This document shows, one piece after another, positions 7,906-14,572 of a stretch of DNA of 16,883 nucleotides. This DNA comes from JBOHPP01 sp050731755 (GTDB taxonomy: Bacteria; Methylomirabilota; Methylomirabilia; Rokubacteriales; CSP1-6). Position 1 is the stretch's first letter; each line of letters begins with the position of its first letter. Under the pieces are notes generated by a model, which did no database searches, was not told the origin of the DNA, and worked only from the letters and a program-made list of their open reading frames with translations. A program made the translations under genes and the position numbers. The stretch is taken from NCBI GenBank assembly GCA_050731755.1, contig JBOHPP010000010.1, positions 1 to 16,883 on the forward strand, in the 5' to 3' direction.

Positions 7906-8819
7906 CAGGCGCCCAGCGTCTCAGCGCCGCGCTGGCCGAAGAGCCCGGCCGGACGGAACATGAGGACGGCGATGAACAGGACGAAGTAGAAGACCTCTTT
8001 CCAGGCGGCGCCGAAGAAGTACGAGCCCACCACCTCCACGCCGGCCACGATGAGGCTGCCCAGCAGCGCGCCCACCATGTCGCCCAGTCCCCCCAGCACG
8101 ACCACCACGTAGGCCAGGAGGACGAACTGCAGACCGGCGGTCGGATAAGCGGCGTAGAGCGGGGCGACCAGGACGCCGGCCGCGCCCACGCAGGCGATGC
8201 CGATGGCGAAGGTGAAGCGGTAGACGCGATCGGTGTCGATGCCCATGAGCGTGGCCGCTTCGCCGTCCTGCGCCGTGGCCCGCATGACGCGGCCGACGTG
8301 CGTCCATTTCATGAAGGCGAACAGGGCGAGGGTGAGGGCCACCGATACCGTGAAGGCGACCACCTGGGAGAGGTTGAACGCGGTGCCGCCGATGCGGACC
8401 ACGGCCGAGGCATGCCAGGGGCGGAGCATGTGGTAGTCGCCCGTCCACAGCACCAGGGCCAGGTTCTGGAGCGCGATGGAGAGCCCCACCGTCGTGAAGA
8501 TCTGGACGTTGTGCGAGGCGTGGACGACGCCCCGCATGACGAGGGCGTAGGTCACCAGGCCGACCAGGAAGAAGAGCGGGATGGCGACCACGAGCATGAA
8601 CCAGGGATCGATGGACCACAGGGTGAACGACCAGAAGGCCAGGTACATGCCGAGCATCAGGAACTCGCCGTGCGCGAAGTTCACGACGCGCATGATCCCG
8701 AAGATCAGGGTCAGGCCCACGGCGATCAGGGCATAGATGCTGCCCAGCAGGACAGTGGCGACGCCGAGCTGAGCGAGGACGTCTATTTCCGCTGGCCCCA
8801 GGCGGGCAGCGGAATCCAC
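7905..8819 (-). CDS. livH: Branched-chain-amino-acid-type ABC transporter permease, LivH-like (start codon problematic)
   Basis: The body of the protein is an unmistakable LivH permease: GSIYALIAVGLTLIFGI, then VNFAHGEFLMLGMY, the coupling loop GRVMRATAQDGEAATLMGID, and VVLGGLGDMVGALLGSL near the end. The start is unclear. The nearest canonical start is GTG 8819 (304 aa), which overlaps the binding-protein gene by 37 nt, has no convincing Shine-Dalgarno and adds residues unlike LivH N-termini. The position matching typical LivH starts (xDVLAQLG...) is an ATA at 8786-8784, overlapping the upstream TAG as ATAG and giving 293 aa. The next in-frame GTG would remove most of the first helix. I use the GTG as the formal boundary. 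The stop overlaps the LivM-like start. Confidence 0.9.
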   Translation of the reverse strand: MDSAARLGPAEIDVLAQLGVATVLLGSIYALIAVGLTLIFGIMRVVNFAHGEFLMLGMYLAFWSFTLWSIDPWFMLVVAIPLFFLVGLVTYALVMRGVVHASHNVQIFTTVGLSIALQNLALVLWTGDYHMLRPWHASAVVRIGGTAFNLSQVVAFTVSVALTLALFAFMKWTHVGRVMRATAQDGEAATLMGIDTDRVYRFTFAIGIACVGAAGVLVAPLYAAYPTAGLQFVLLAYVVVVLGGLGDMVGALLGSLIVAGVEVVGSYFFGAAWKEVFYFVLFIAVLMFRPAGLFGQRGAETLGA

Positions 8820-10054
8820 TTGGCCCGCATGGTCGTGAACTCCTCCGGCCACACGGTGACCAGCTGGCCGTTCTGCCACTGCAGCATGTAGTGCTGCACG
8901 CGCTCGTTGGCGTTCTGCCCGATCTCGCTGAACTTGACACCCCAGCCGTTGATGCTGGAGCCGACGGGAAGGTCGAGCGACATCACCGCGGAGCGGAACT
9001 TGTCGAGGTCGTCGGACCCAGCCTGGTCGAGCACGAGCTTGAGAATCCAGAGGCCACCGCCGGCGAGTTGATGACCGCCAAAGGGATAGGAGCCTGTCCG
9101 CTTCTGTACGGCGTCCCGGAACTCGCGCTCGATCTTCTGCCCGTCCGGGCGGAGCGACTCGATGCGGAACCCGGGGCCGGGCTCCAGGAGCGCGAAGGGG
9201 CCGTTGGCGTCGTCGCCGTGCGCCTTGCCGAAGTCGGGCGACCCGTAGCCGGTGGCGCCGGCGTGGACCAGCGCCTTGAAGAGGAAACTCTGTTCGCGGG
9301 CCTGCCGCCAGAACAGGATCGAGTCGTTGGTGTGGGCGATGTGATGCACGATGTCGGGATTGAGCTGCTTGAACTTCACGATGACGGGCGTGAAGTCGTT
9401 GATGGTCGTGAAGGTGTAGTACTCCAGCCCCAGCTCCTGCATCCCGAACTCCTGCTTGGCCCGCTGGCGGGCCGACTCCGTCACGCCCTGGCCGTACGAG
9501 GAGTCTTCGGAGAGGTAGGCGATCTTGAGCTGGTTGGGGCGGAGGTTGAAGCGTGGCGCCAGGTGCTTGGCGATGAACTCCACGTTGTACCAGCCGAACC
9601 CAGTGGCGTCGATCTCGGTGCGGAAGGCGGTCTTGAGGCCGCGCTTGTTGAAACGCGGGTCCACGCAGGAGGTCTCCCAGTAGATGACGTTTTGCCGAGC
9701 GGCCGCCTCGCTGGCCGCGCCGCACAGTCGGGAGGAGAAGGTGCCGGTGATGATCTTGACCCCCTCGCGGGTGATCAGGCGGTTGGCCTCGCTGGCCGCC
9801 GCGGTGGGATCGGGGGCGTCAGCCACGGCGAAGACGAGCTTCTTGCCCATCACCCCGCCGCGCTCGTTGATCATGTCACGCACGATCTCGTACCCCTCCA
9901 GGTGGCGCTTGCCTTCGCCGGCCAGCGGTCCGGTGAGCGGCTCCAGGACGCCGATCTTGTACTCGCCGGAGAGCGATTGGGCCCCGGTGCCGCTGGACAG
10001 CGCGGCTACGGCGAGAATGAGTACGCTGGTGAGGGCGAGGGCGCGATGACGCAT
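8783..10054 (-). CDS. Periplasmic substrate-binding protein of the Liv-type ABC importer
   Basis: The 423-residue protein begins with a clear Sec signal peptide (MRHR, hydrophobic core LALTSVLILAVAALS, likely cleavage in the GAQS region). The mature part matches type I periplasmic binding proteins of the LivJ/amide-binding class: YKIGVLEPLTGPLAGEGK, INERGGVMGKKL, then EANRLITREGVKIITGTFSS, the region around AAARQNVIYWETS, and YLSEDSSYGQGV at the domain crossover. The start is ATG 10054, fixed by AGGAGG six nt upstream; an upstream in-frame start near 10108 would extend the signal peptide and is less likely. It is the first gene of the importer cluster and sits behind a good promoter. The ligand cannot be deduced; the downstream carbamoylase makes a ureido or N-carbamoyl compound a reasonable guess. 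Confidence 0.92.
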   Translation of the reverse strand: MRHRALALTSVLILAVAALSSGTGAQSLSGEYKIGVLEPLTGPLAGEGKRHLEGYEIVRDMINERGGVMGKKLVFAVADAPDPTAAASEANRLITREGVKIITGTFSSRLCGAASEAAARQNVIYWETSCVDPRFNKRGLKTAFRTEIDATGFGWYNVEFIAKHLAPRFNLRPNQLKIAYLSEDSSYGQGVTESARQRAKQEFGMQELGLEYYTFTTINDFTPVIVKFKQLNPDIVHHIAHTNDSILFWRQAREQSFLFKALVHAGATGYGSPDFGKAHGDDANGPFALLEPGPGFRIESLRPDGQKIEREFRDAVQKRTGSYPFGGHQLAGGGLWILKLVLDQAGSDDLDKFRSAVMSLDLPVGSSINGWGVKFSEIGQNANERVQHYMLQWQNGQLVTVWPEEFTTMRAKWIPLPAWGQRK

Positions 10055-10060
10055 GAGTGG

Positions 10061-10066
10061 CCTCCT
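10061..10066 (-). promoter_or_regulatory. Strong ribosome binding site of the binding-protein gene
   Basis: AGGAGG on the minus strand, six nt before the ATG at 10054. It decides the start and is the strongest Shine-Dalgarno in the importer cluster, consistent with the high expression expected of binding proteins. Confidence 0.8.
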
Positions 10067-10098
10067 CGGTGGCGAGAGACGGTGCCGATGCCGCCTGC

Positions 10099-10128
10099 GT
10101 TCTAGCACCGCCTCACGGAAAGTGTCAA
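10099..10128 (-). promoter_or_regulatory. Sigma70-like promoter of the Liv importer operon
   Basis: On the minus strand a perfect TTGACA (10128-10123) is followed after 18 bp by TAGAAC (10104-10099, 4/6 to consensus). Transcription would begin near 10092, giving a leader of about 38 nt that contains the AGGAGG. It is the best promoter match in the window and lies where one is expected. Confidence 0.6.
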
Positions 10129-10140
10129 GGGAGGGCGTGT

Positions 10141-10146
10141 TAGACT
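10141..10146 (+). promoter_or_regulatory. Candidate -10 element for leaderless Nudix transcript
   Basis: TAGACT fits the TANNNT pattern and ends 6 nt before the GTG at 10153. I see no -35. Support is only position and the absence of a ribosome binding site. Confidence 0.3.
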
Positions 10147-10152
10147 CGCTCC

Positions 10153-10698
10153 GTGAGCGACGATCACGACCATCGTTTCCTCACCCCGCACACCGCCCGC
10201 TTCTGCCCGCTTTGCGCGACGTCACTCGTGCGGGAGGCCGTGCCGCCCGACCAGCGTGAGCAGGCCGTCTGCCCGCACTGCCGCTTCGTCTTCTACCTGA
10301 ACCCCAAGGTCGTGGCCGGCACCATTCCCGAGCAGGACGGCCGCATCTTACTGACGCGGCGGGCGATCAACCCCGGCCGGGGCCTCTGGACCTTCCCCGG
10401 CGGCTTCGTGGACTTCGGCGAGACGGTGACCGACGCCGCGCTGCGCGAGACCCACGAGGAGACCGGGCTCACGGTGGCGCTGACCGGGCTGCTGAACGTC
10501 TACTCCTATCCCGGCGCTCCGGTGATCGTCGTCTACCGGGCCCGCGTCACCGGCGGTACGATCACGGCCTGCTCGGAGAACGACGCGCTGGAGTGGCTGA
10601 AGCCGGACGAGGTTCCCTGGGAGCGTCTGGCCTTTCCCTCTACGCGGGAGGCGCTCCGCGACTGGGTCGCGCTGCGCGGCGAAGTCCCCGCCGGCTGA
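10153..10698 (+). CDS. Nudix hydrolase with N-terminal zinc ribbon
   Basis: The 181-residue protein has a zinc ribbon (CPLC at 18-21, CPHC at 40-43; Nudix_N_2 type) followed by a Nudix domain with an intact box at 84-106 (GFVDFGE, seven residues, then RETHEETGL), so Mg2+-dependent nucleoside-diphosphate-X hydrolysis is expected. The preceding GLWTFPGG is typical of the ADP-ribose/NAD(H) pyrophosphatase branch, but I do not see the SQPWPFPxS signature of NudC, so the substrate is open. The start is a GTG with no Shine-Dalgarno; a TANNNT element (TAGACT, 10141-10146) ends 6 nt before it, suggesting a leaderless mRNA. It is divergent from the importer operon and convergent, with a 7-bp gap, to the dehydratase gene. 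Confidence 0.9.
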   Translation: MSDDHDHRFLTPHTARFCPLCATSLVREAVPPDQREQAVCPHCRFVFYLNPKVVAGTIPEQDGRILLTRRAINPGRGLWTFPGGFVDFGETVTDAALRETHEETGLTVALTGLLNVYSYPGAPVIVVYRARVTGGTITACSENDALEWLKPDEVPWERLAFPSTREALRDWVALRGEVPAG

Positions 10699-10705
10699 CC
10701 CGCGG

Positions 10706-11146
10706 CTAAGTCGGGAGCCGCGACGGCAGAGCCAGCGTCGCCTTGCCGGTGACGACCTTCTCCCCGCGCTGATTCTCCGCCCACACCTCGAGCTCCACCA
10801 GGTGGACGTCGTCCTTCGACGACTTGACCAGGACGCGTCCGCGACAGGTGACGGTGTCCTTGAGGCGCACCAGCCCGGCGAAGCGCACGCCGAGCTTGCG
10901 CACGGTGCCGGCGCCGGCCCAGTCGGTGAGCGCCTGGGCCACGAACCCCATGGAAAGCATGCCGTGAGCGAAGACGCCGCCCATGCCGGCGGCCCGGGCG
11001 AATTCGTCGTCCTGGTGAATGGGGTTGAAGTCGCCGGAGGCGCCGGCGTACCGGGTGAGCTGGATCTGCTGGATGGGGCCTTTGCCCAGCGGCGGGATCT
11101 CGTCGCCCACCGACACATCCTCGAAGGAGACCTTGCCGTACTTCAT
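10706..11146 (-). CDS. MaoC-like (R)-hydroxyacyl dehydratase, catalytic HadB-like subunit
   Basis: The 146-residue single-hotdog protein carries the (R)-specific hydratase motif ASGDFNPIHQDDEFARAAGM at 36-55, with catalytic Asp39 and His44, followed by GVFAHGMLSMG at 57-67. Such proteins interconvert (R)-3-hydroxyacyl and trans-2-enoyl thioesters (CoA or ACP). The ATG at 11146 shares its A with the stop of the upstream HadA-like gene (TGATG). This order and pairing match the HadA/HadB dehydratases of mycobacterial fatty acid elongation and related pairs in other bacteria, where this subunit supplies catalysis. Whether it works on ACP or CoA thioesters is not visible. It ends 7 bp from the convergent Nudix gene. 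Confidence 0.9.
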   Translation of the reverse strand: MKYGKVSFEDVSVGDEIPPLGKGPIQQIQLTRYAGASGDFNPIHQDDEFARAAGMGGVFAHGMLSMGFVAQALTDWAGAGTVRKLGVRFAGLVRLKDTVTCRGRVLVKSSKDDVHLVELEVWAENQRGEKVVTGKATLALPSRLPT

Positions 11147-11601
11147 CAGAGGCGGACCACGGTGATGTGGCGCAGGGTGACCACGATCTCGTTGGTGCTG
11201 TCGGTGATCGCCGTCTCGCGGACGACGAAGGCCATGGGGCCGCTGCGGCCGGCCTTCTCGTAGAGGTCCACGACCCGGGTACGGCAGAGATAGGTCTGCC
11301 CGGGCACGAGCGGGCGGTGGATCTCGAACACCTGCTCGCCGTGCAGCACGCGCGAGATGTCCACGCCGAGGTCCCGCAGCATCGCGCCGGAGTCGGTGGC
11401 CTCGCTGCGGAAGGTGATGGCGAACGTCGGTGGCGCGATGATGTCGGCCCACGGCGAGGCCCGTCCCACAGTGTCGTCGAGGTAGAAGGGATTGAGGTCG
11501 CCGATGGCCCGGGCGAACTCCTTGATCTTCCCGCGCTCGATGGTCACGGCGAAGGGCGGGTACTCCTTGCCGACGACGTCCCGGTTGACCTGGATCGGCA
11601 T
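11146..11601 (-). CDS. MaoC N-terminal-type (FAS1-like) dehydratase subunit, HadA-like, probably non-catalytic
   Basis: The 151-residue hotdog protein resembles the MaoC_dehydrat_N family: YPPFAVTIERGKIKEFARAI near the N-terminus and ADIIAPPTFAITF at ~52-64. At the place of the catalytic D-x-N-P-x-H of its neighbour it has GDLNPFYLD at 34-42, so the His is replaced by Tyr40. This fits HadA-type partners that shape the acyl-chain channel while the HadB-type subunit performs catalysis. The start is ATG 11601, overlapping the thioesterase stop by one base. Both junctions of this gene are TGATG, so equimolar translation with its partner is likely. The heterodimer role is inferred from family knowledge and adjacency. 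Confidence 0.85.
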   Translation of the reverse strand: MPIQVNRDVVGKEYPPFAVTIERGKIKEFARAIGDLNPFYLDDTVGRASPWADIIAPPTFAITFRSEATDSGAMLRDLGVDISRVLHGEQVFEIHRPLVPGQTYLCRTRVVDLYEKAGRSGPMAFVVRETAITDSTNEIVVTLRHITVVRL

Positions 11602-11996
11602 CAGCGCTCGGCCTTCTTCATCGCGCGGGCCAGGAACTTCTGGAGGTCGGGCACCACGAAACGCTCGTGGCGGCCCTCGGCGATCTTCTCCTGCTCGTCC
11701 CACGCCTCGACGGCGAAGAGGTAGCGCCGGCCGTCGGTCTCCAGCAGCGTGGCCCTGGCGCGCACCTTCATCCCCACCGGGGTGGCGGCCAGGTGGCGCA
11801 TCTCCACCATGGTGCCCACGGTACCGGCGCCGGCCGGAAGCGCGGGCGCCAGCACGGCGGCAGCGGCGTTCTCCAGGAGGCCGACGACGAAGGGCGTGGC
11901 CAGCACCCGGACGCCCCGGTTGCCCATCGCCTCGGCCGTGCGATCGGGGGTGACGGTGCTGGTGACCTCCGCGGTGGCCCCGGGCGCCAGGCTCAT
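11601..11996 (-). CDS. FlK-like hotdog thioesterase
   Basis: The 131-residue protein resembles fluoroacetyl-CoA thioesterase (FlK) family members. It has VLATPFVVGLLENAAAAVL at 31-49, GTVGTMVEMRHLAATPVGM at 58-76 and GRHERFVV at 108-115. The FlK catalytic residues Thr42, Glu50 and His76 align with Thr34, Glu42 and His68 here, with identical spacing. Most homologues have nothing to do with fluoroacetate and probably hydrolyse short acyl-CoAs. It is the first gene of a three-gene hotdog operon and ends in a TGATG overlap with the HadA-like gene. The ATG at 11996 has only a weak upstream GGGCGAG. It may remove stalled or side-product acyl thioesters from the dehydratase pathway (inference). Confidence 0.85.
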   Translation of the reverse strand: MSLAPGATAEVTSTVTPDRTAEAMGNRGVRVLATPFVVGLLENAAAAVLAPALPAGAGTVGTMVEMRHLAATPVGMKVRARATLLETDGRRYLFAVEAWDEQEKIAEGRHERFVVPDLQKFLARAMKKAER

Positions 11997-12092
11997 GGCT
12001 CGCCCGTTTTACCGCGAGATCAGCAGGAACTGCAAGCCCATCAGCACCAGCAACGCCTCGGGTCCGGAAGCATTCGTGCCATCATACGCCAC
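11997..12092. other. Divergent intergenic region between thioesterase and MFS genes
   Basis: These 96 bp separate divergent genes. On the minus strand TATGAT (12086-12081) is a 5/6 match to a -10 element and could start the hotdog operon with a leader of about 80 nt; no clear -35 is visible. The palindrome CACGTG (12090-12095) includes the MFS GTG. A 27-codon minus-strand reading frame with a hydrophobic C-terminal half fills 12092-12009; whether it is expressed is unknown. Confidence 0.3.
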
Positions 12093-13265
12093 GTGCTGAG
12101 AACGCTCGCGGCGGCGGGCGCCTTCGTCGTCTCGCTGGACTCCACGGTCAACATCGCCTTCCCGGCGATGGCGGCCGCCTTCGCGGCGCCCCCCGAGCGG
12201 ATGCGCTGGGTCATCATCTGCTACGTCCTCACGTACGCCCTCATGTCGTTCGCGGGAGGCGCGCTGGGCGACCGCTGGGGGCACGGCCGGGTGTTTCGGG
12301 CCGGCCTGGCGCTGAGCGTGGCGGCGTTCGTCCTCTGCGGCGCCGCGCCGACGTTCGGCTGGCTCCTGGCCGGCCGCGTCGTGCAGGGGGTTGCCGGTGG
12401 GCTGGTGTACGGCACGACACCGGCGCTCGTCACGCTCGGCGCGGATGCGGCGGCCCGCGGTCGGGCGCTCGGCTTTTTGAACAGCGCCATCGGCCTGGCC
12501 TTCGCCCTCGGCCCGCTTGTTGCCGGAGCACTGGTGGAGCACTTCGGCTGGCCGGCGGTGTTCTACCTGCGGGTGCCGCTGGCGCTCGGCGTGCTTGGCT
12601 GGAGTCTGGCCCAGCAACCGCGCGGGCATCCGCGGCGGGCCACGCTCCTGGCCGGCGCCGGTGACCTCGCGCGGGGTTCCGTGTTGGGCGCGGGAGCGCT
12701 GGCCTTCCTGGCTCAGGCCGGCATCTTCGCCGTCTGGCTGCTGGCGCCCTTCGACCTCATCGAGCGCCGCGGGCTCGATCCGCTCGTGGGCGGTGCCCTG
12801 TTCATGCTCACGCCCCTCGGCACCGCCGTGGCGGCTCCACTGGCCGGTCGGCTCGGCGACCGGCTCGGATCCCGACCTCTCATGACCGCCGGGCTCGCGG
12901 TGGAGGCGGCTGGCCTGTTCGTAATCGCGGTGGCCAGCCCGCCGGCACCGGTCGCCGTGCTGGCCGTTGGGCTGTTCGCTGCCGGCCTGGGGCTGGGCGT
13001 GTTCCAGGTGCCCAACATGGCGACCCTGATGGCGGAATTCCCGGCTGGGCAGCAGGGAGTGGCCGGCGGCTTCGCGTTTCTGGCCCGGACGCTCGGCACC
13101 GTGGGCGGCGTGGCGCTTCTGGCCCACGTGTTCGCCGAGCGCCGGGCCGCGGCGGGCTTCGATGCCGCCTATGGTCTGGCCTTCGGCGTCGCGGCCGGGC
13201 TCGTCAGCGCCGGCACCGTCGCCGCCCTGGTCTGGACGGTACGCCGGCCAGCCCGCCAAAGATGA
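12093..13265 (+). CDS. MFS transporter (drug:H+ antiporter-like, 12 helices)
   Basis: The 390-residue product is strongly hydrophobic throughout and begins in the first helix at a GTG. LDSTVNIAFPAM at ~15-26 matches the conserved helix-1 motif of drug:H+ antiporters, and GALGDRWGHGRVFRAGL is the classic MFS A-motif between helices 2 and 3. It is repeated in the second half as LAGRLGDRLGSRPLMTAGL. RVVQGVAGG and LGPLVAGALVEHFGWPAVF correspond to the helix 4 and helix 5 motifs. The length suits 12 rather than 14 helices, although helix 1 is DHA2-like. The start lacks a convincing Shine-Dalgarno. The next gene follows 34 bp downstream in the same direction. The substrate is unknown; efflux is the default guess. 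Confidence 0.85.
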   Translation: MLRTLAAAGAFVVSLDSTVNIAFPAMAAAFAAPPERMRWVIICYVLTYALMSFAGGALGDRWGHGRVFRAGLALSVAAFVLCGAAPTFGWLLAGRVVQGVAGGLVYGTTPALVTLGADAAARGRALGFLNSAIGLAFALGPLVAGALVEHFGWPAVFYLRVPLALGVLGWSLAQQPRGHPRRATLLAGAGDLARGSVLGAGALAFLAQAGIFAVWLLAPFDLIERRGLDPLVGGALFMLTPLGTAVAAPLAGRLGDRLGSRPLMTAGLAVEAAGLFVIAVASPPAPVAVLAVGLFAAGLGLGVFQVPNMATLMAEFPAGQQGVAGGFAFLARTLGTVGGVALLAHVFAERRAAAGFDAAYGLAFGVAAGLVSAGTVAALVWTVRRPARQR

Positions 13266-13299
13266 TGCTGCTGGCAGGATCGTTGCTGAGAGATAGGGC

Positions 13300-14547
13300 A
13301 TGGTCATCCTCCAGGCGCTCCTCGCGGCACTGTCACGGTCGGCGGGCAGGCTGCTGAACACCGCCTTTGGGTGGGCGACCATCATGCTCTTCGGCAAGGT
13401 CCGGCAAGACCGTCAGCTCTACCTGTCGGCCATCGCGTTGGGCTCGGTCGTGTGGCTCGTGGCCCTGATTTCCGTCGCGTTCCCCTCCGTCGGCACCTTC
13501 CTGCTCGCGTTCGTGACGTTGCCGGATTGGGTCGACCGGACGTGGATCAGGCTCGCGATGCTGACGGCGGTCATCCTGCTGCCGGCGCTCGTCGGCTGGC
13601 TGTCGACCCGTCTCGTCCCGGCCGGGGAGCGCCAGCGGCGTGGCATCTCGACCTGGGGCGCCGTCGTGCGCGGCTATCCGTACACCCTGGGACTGGCGAT
13701 GACGCTTGTCCTCATGATCGTCGTGGCGCCGATCCTCAAGCTGCGCAACGTGATCAGACGGTGGACCGCCGAGCACGTGCCCGTGATCATCGAGCCCGAC
13801 GCCTACGAAGACGTCGTCGACGACGTGGAGGAGGCGCTGAATGCGACCGGGGTCAAGACCCGGCGCCGGCCGGTCACCTGGCTCCTGCGTCTGCCCACCA
13901 AGCTCCTGGCGGTGTTCGCGGGTCGGGCAGTCGGCCGTGTCGCCGCTGAGCGGCTCACCCGCCTGGTCAGTGATCGCATCGAGGTGCTGCTGCATCCGTC
14001 CGACATCGTCATCAGCGGCCGCGCCACCGACGCAGCTCGGGTCCGGGCGATCCTCGCCGAGCATCTGACCTACACCCGGGCGTACCTGACGTGGGACAAG
14101 GAAGCGAACGAGATCGAGGATGAGCGGCGCGAGATCTGGGGTCCGCTATTGGCCGGCCGCACGGCCGGCCTGGCCGAGCGTCTGTCGGATCTCGAAGACC
14201 GGCTGCGCGACCTCCAGGTGCCCTACGAGGAGTGGGAAGTCCTGTTCCGTCAGATTCTCCTCGCCGAGCGGACGCTCGTGGCCGGGGACCGTGGCGCGTT
14301 TGTCCGGGCCGAGCTGCGGTCGACGCTGCTCACCGCGTTGGCCACCGCGGCGCCGGCGCTGGAGCAGGCGGCCAGGCTCGCGCGCGAGATCCGGCGTGAT
14401 CGGAGCGCTTCGCGCAACAAAGCGCGCGCGCCGGCGTTTCCGGTCAGCGTCGACAATTTCCGCACGGCGCTTCGAGGGCTGCGGGAGGGGATACGCCGGC
14501 GACGGGCCCGCGGGCGCGTCCTGGCGTTCTTCCGCCGCGCCGCCTAG
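13300..14547 (+). CDS. Unrecognised membrane protein with three hydrophobic segments and a long charged C-terminal region
   Basis: I do not recognise the family of this 415-residue protein. Hydrophobic segments lie at ~42-75 (long enough for a hairpin), ~84-106 and ~128-148, all in the N-terminal third. The remaining ~265 residues are soluble, rich in Arg, Glu and Ala, and largely helical by appearance. They include an acidic patch around 165-180 (EPDAYEDVVDDVEEAL), a region resembling a small alpha/beta domain (LLHPSDIVISGRATDAARVRAILAEHL at ~225-255, split here only by description), and a basic tail. The start is ATG 13300, 34 bp after the MFS gene, with only a weak upstream AGGG. Its TAG stop is exactly at the left junction of the IS630 element, and the stop would also exist without the insertion, so it does not appear truncated. 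The frame is open, codon use fits the neighbours and overall it looks genuine. Confidence 0.75.
   Translation: MVILQALLAALSRSAGRLLNTAFGWATIMLFGKVRQDRQLYLSAIALGSVVWLVALISVAFPSVGTFLLAFVTLPDWVDRTWIRLAMLTAVILLPALVGWLSTRLVPAGERQRRGISTWGAVVRGYPYTLGLAMTLVLMIVVAPILKLRNVIRRWTAEHVPVIIEPDAYEDVVDDVEEALNATGVKTRRRPVTWLLRLPTKLLAVFAGRAVGRVAAERLTRLVSDRIEVLLHPSDIVISGRATDAARVRAILAEHLTYTRAYLTWDKEANEIEDERREIWGPLLAGRTAGLAERLSDLEDRLRDLQVPYEEWEVLFRQILLAERTLVAGDRGAFVRAELRSTLLTALATAAPALEQAARLAREIRRDRSASRNKARAPAFPVSVDNFRTALRGLREGIRRRRARGRVLAFFRRAA
14545..14546. repeat. TA target-site duplication, left copy
   Basis: TA immediately outside the left end of the IS630 element, matched by TA at 15686-15687. A duplicated TA is the expected signature of IS630/Tc1-mariner insertion. 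These two bases are also the first two of the upstream gene's TAG stop. Confidence 0.85.
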
Positions 14548-14572
14548 TGTTCCGTCCGTGAAGTCATGTTAA
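14547..14572 (+). repeat. IS630 left terminal inverted repeat
   Basis: Begins GTGTTCCGT and contains GAAGTCATGTTAA. It matches the right end at 20 of 26 positions by eye; mismatches cluster at the fourth-to-seventh bases after the CGT block's start and at two single sites. Confidence 0.85.

Noticed and set aside
8820..9725. In-frame extension of the LivH-like gene far upstream (606 codons in all)
   Set aside because: The extra N-terminal part lies entirely within the binding-protein gene in another frame and has no recognisable domain.
8891..10105. 404-codon plus-strand frame opposite the binding-protein gene
   Set aside because: The minus-strand gene has a signal peptide, Shine-Dalgarno and family motifs; the plus frame has none.
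12009..13397. 462-codon minus-strand frame opposite the MFS gene
   Set aside because: Highly polar Arg/Gln/His/Glu-rich translation, an antisense image of hydrophobic codons. Only the last 27 codons, outside the MFS gene, are mentioned separately.
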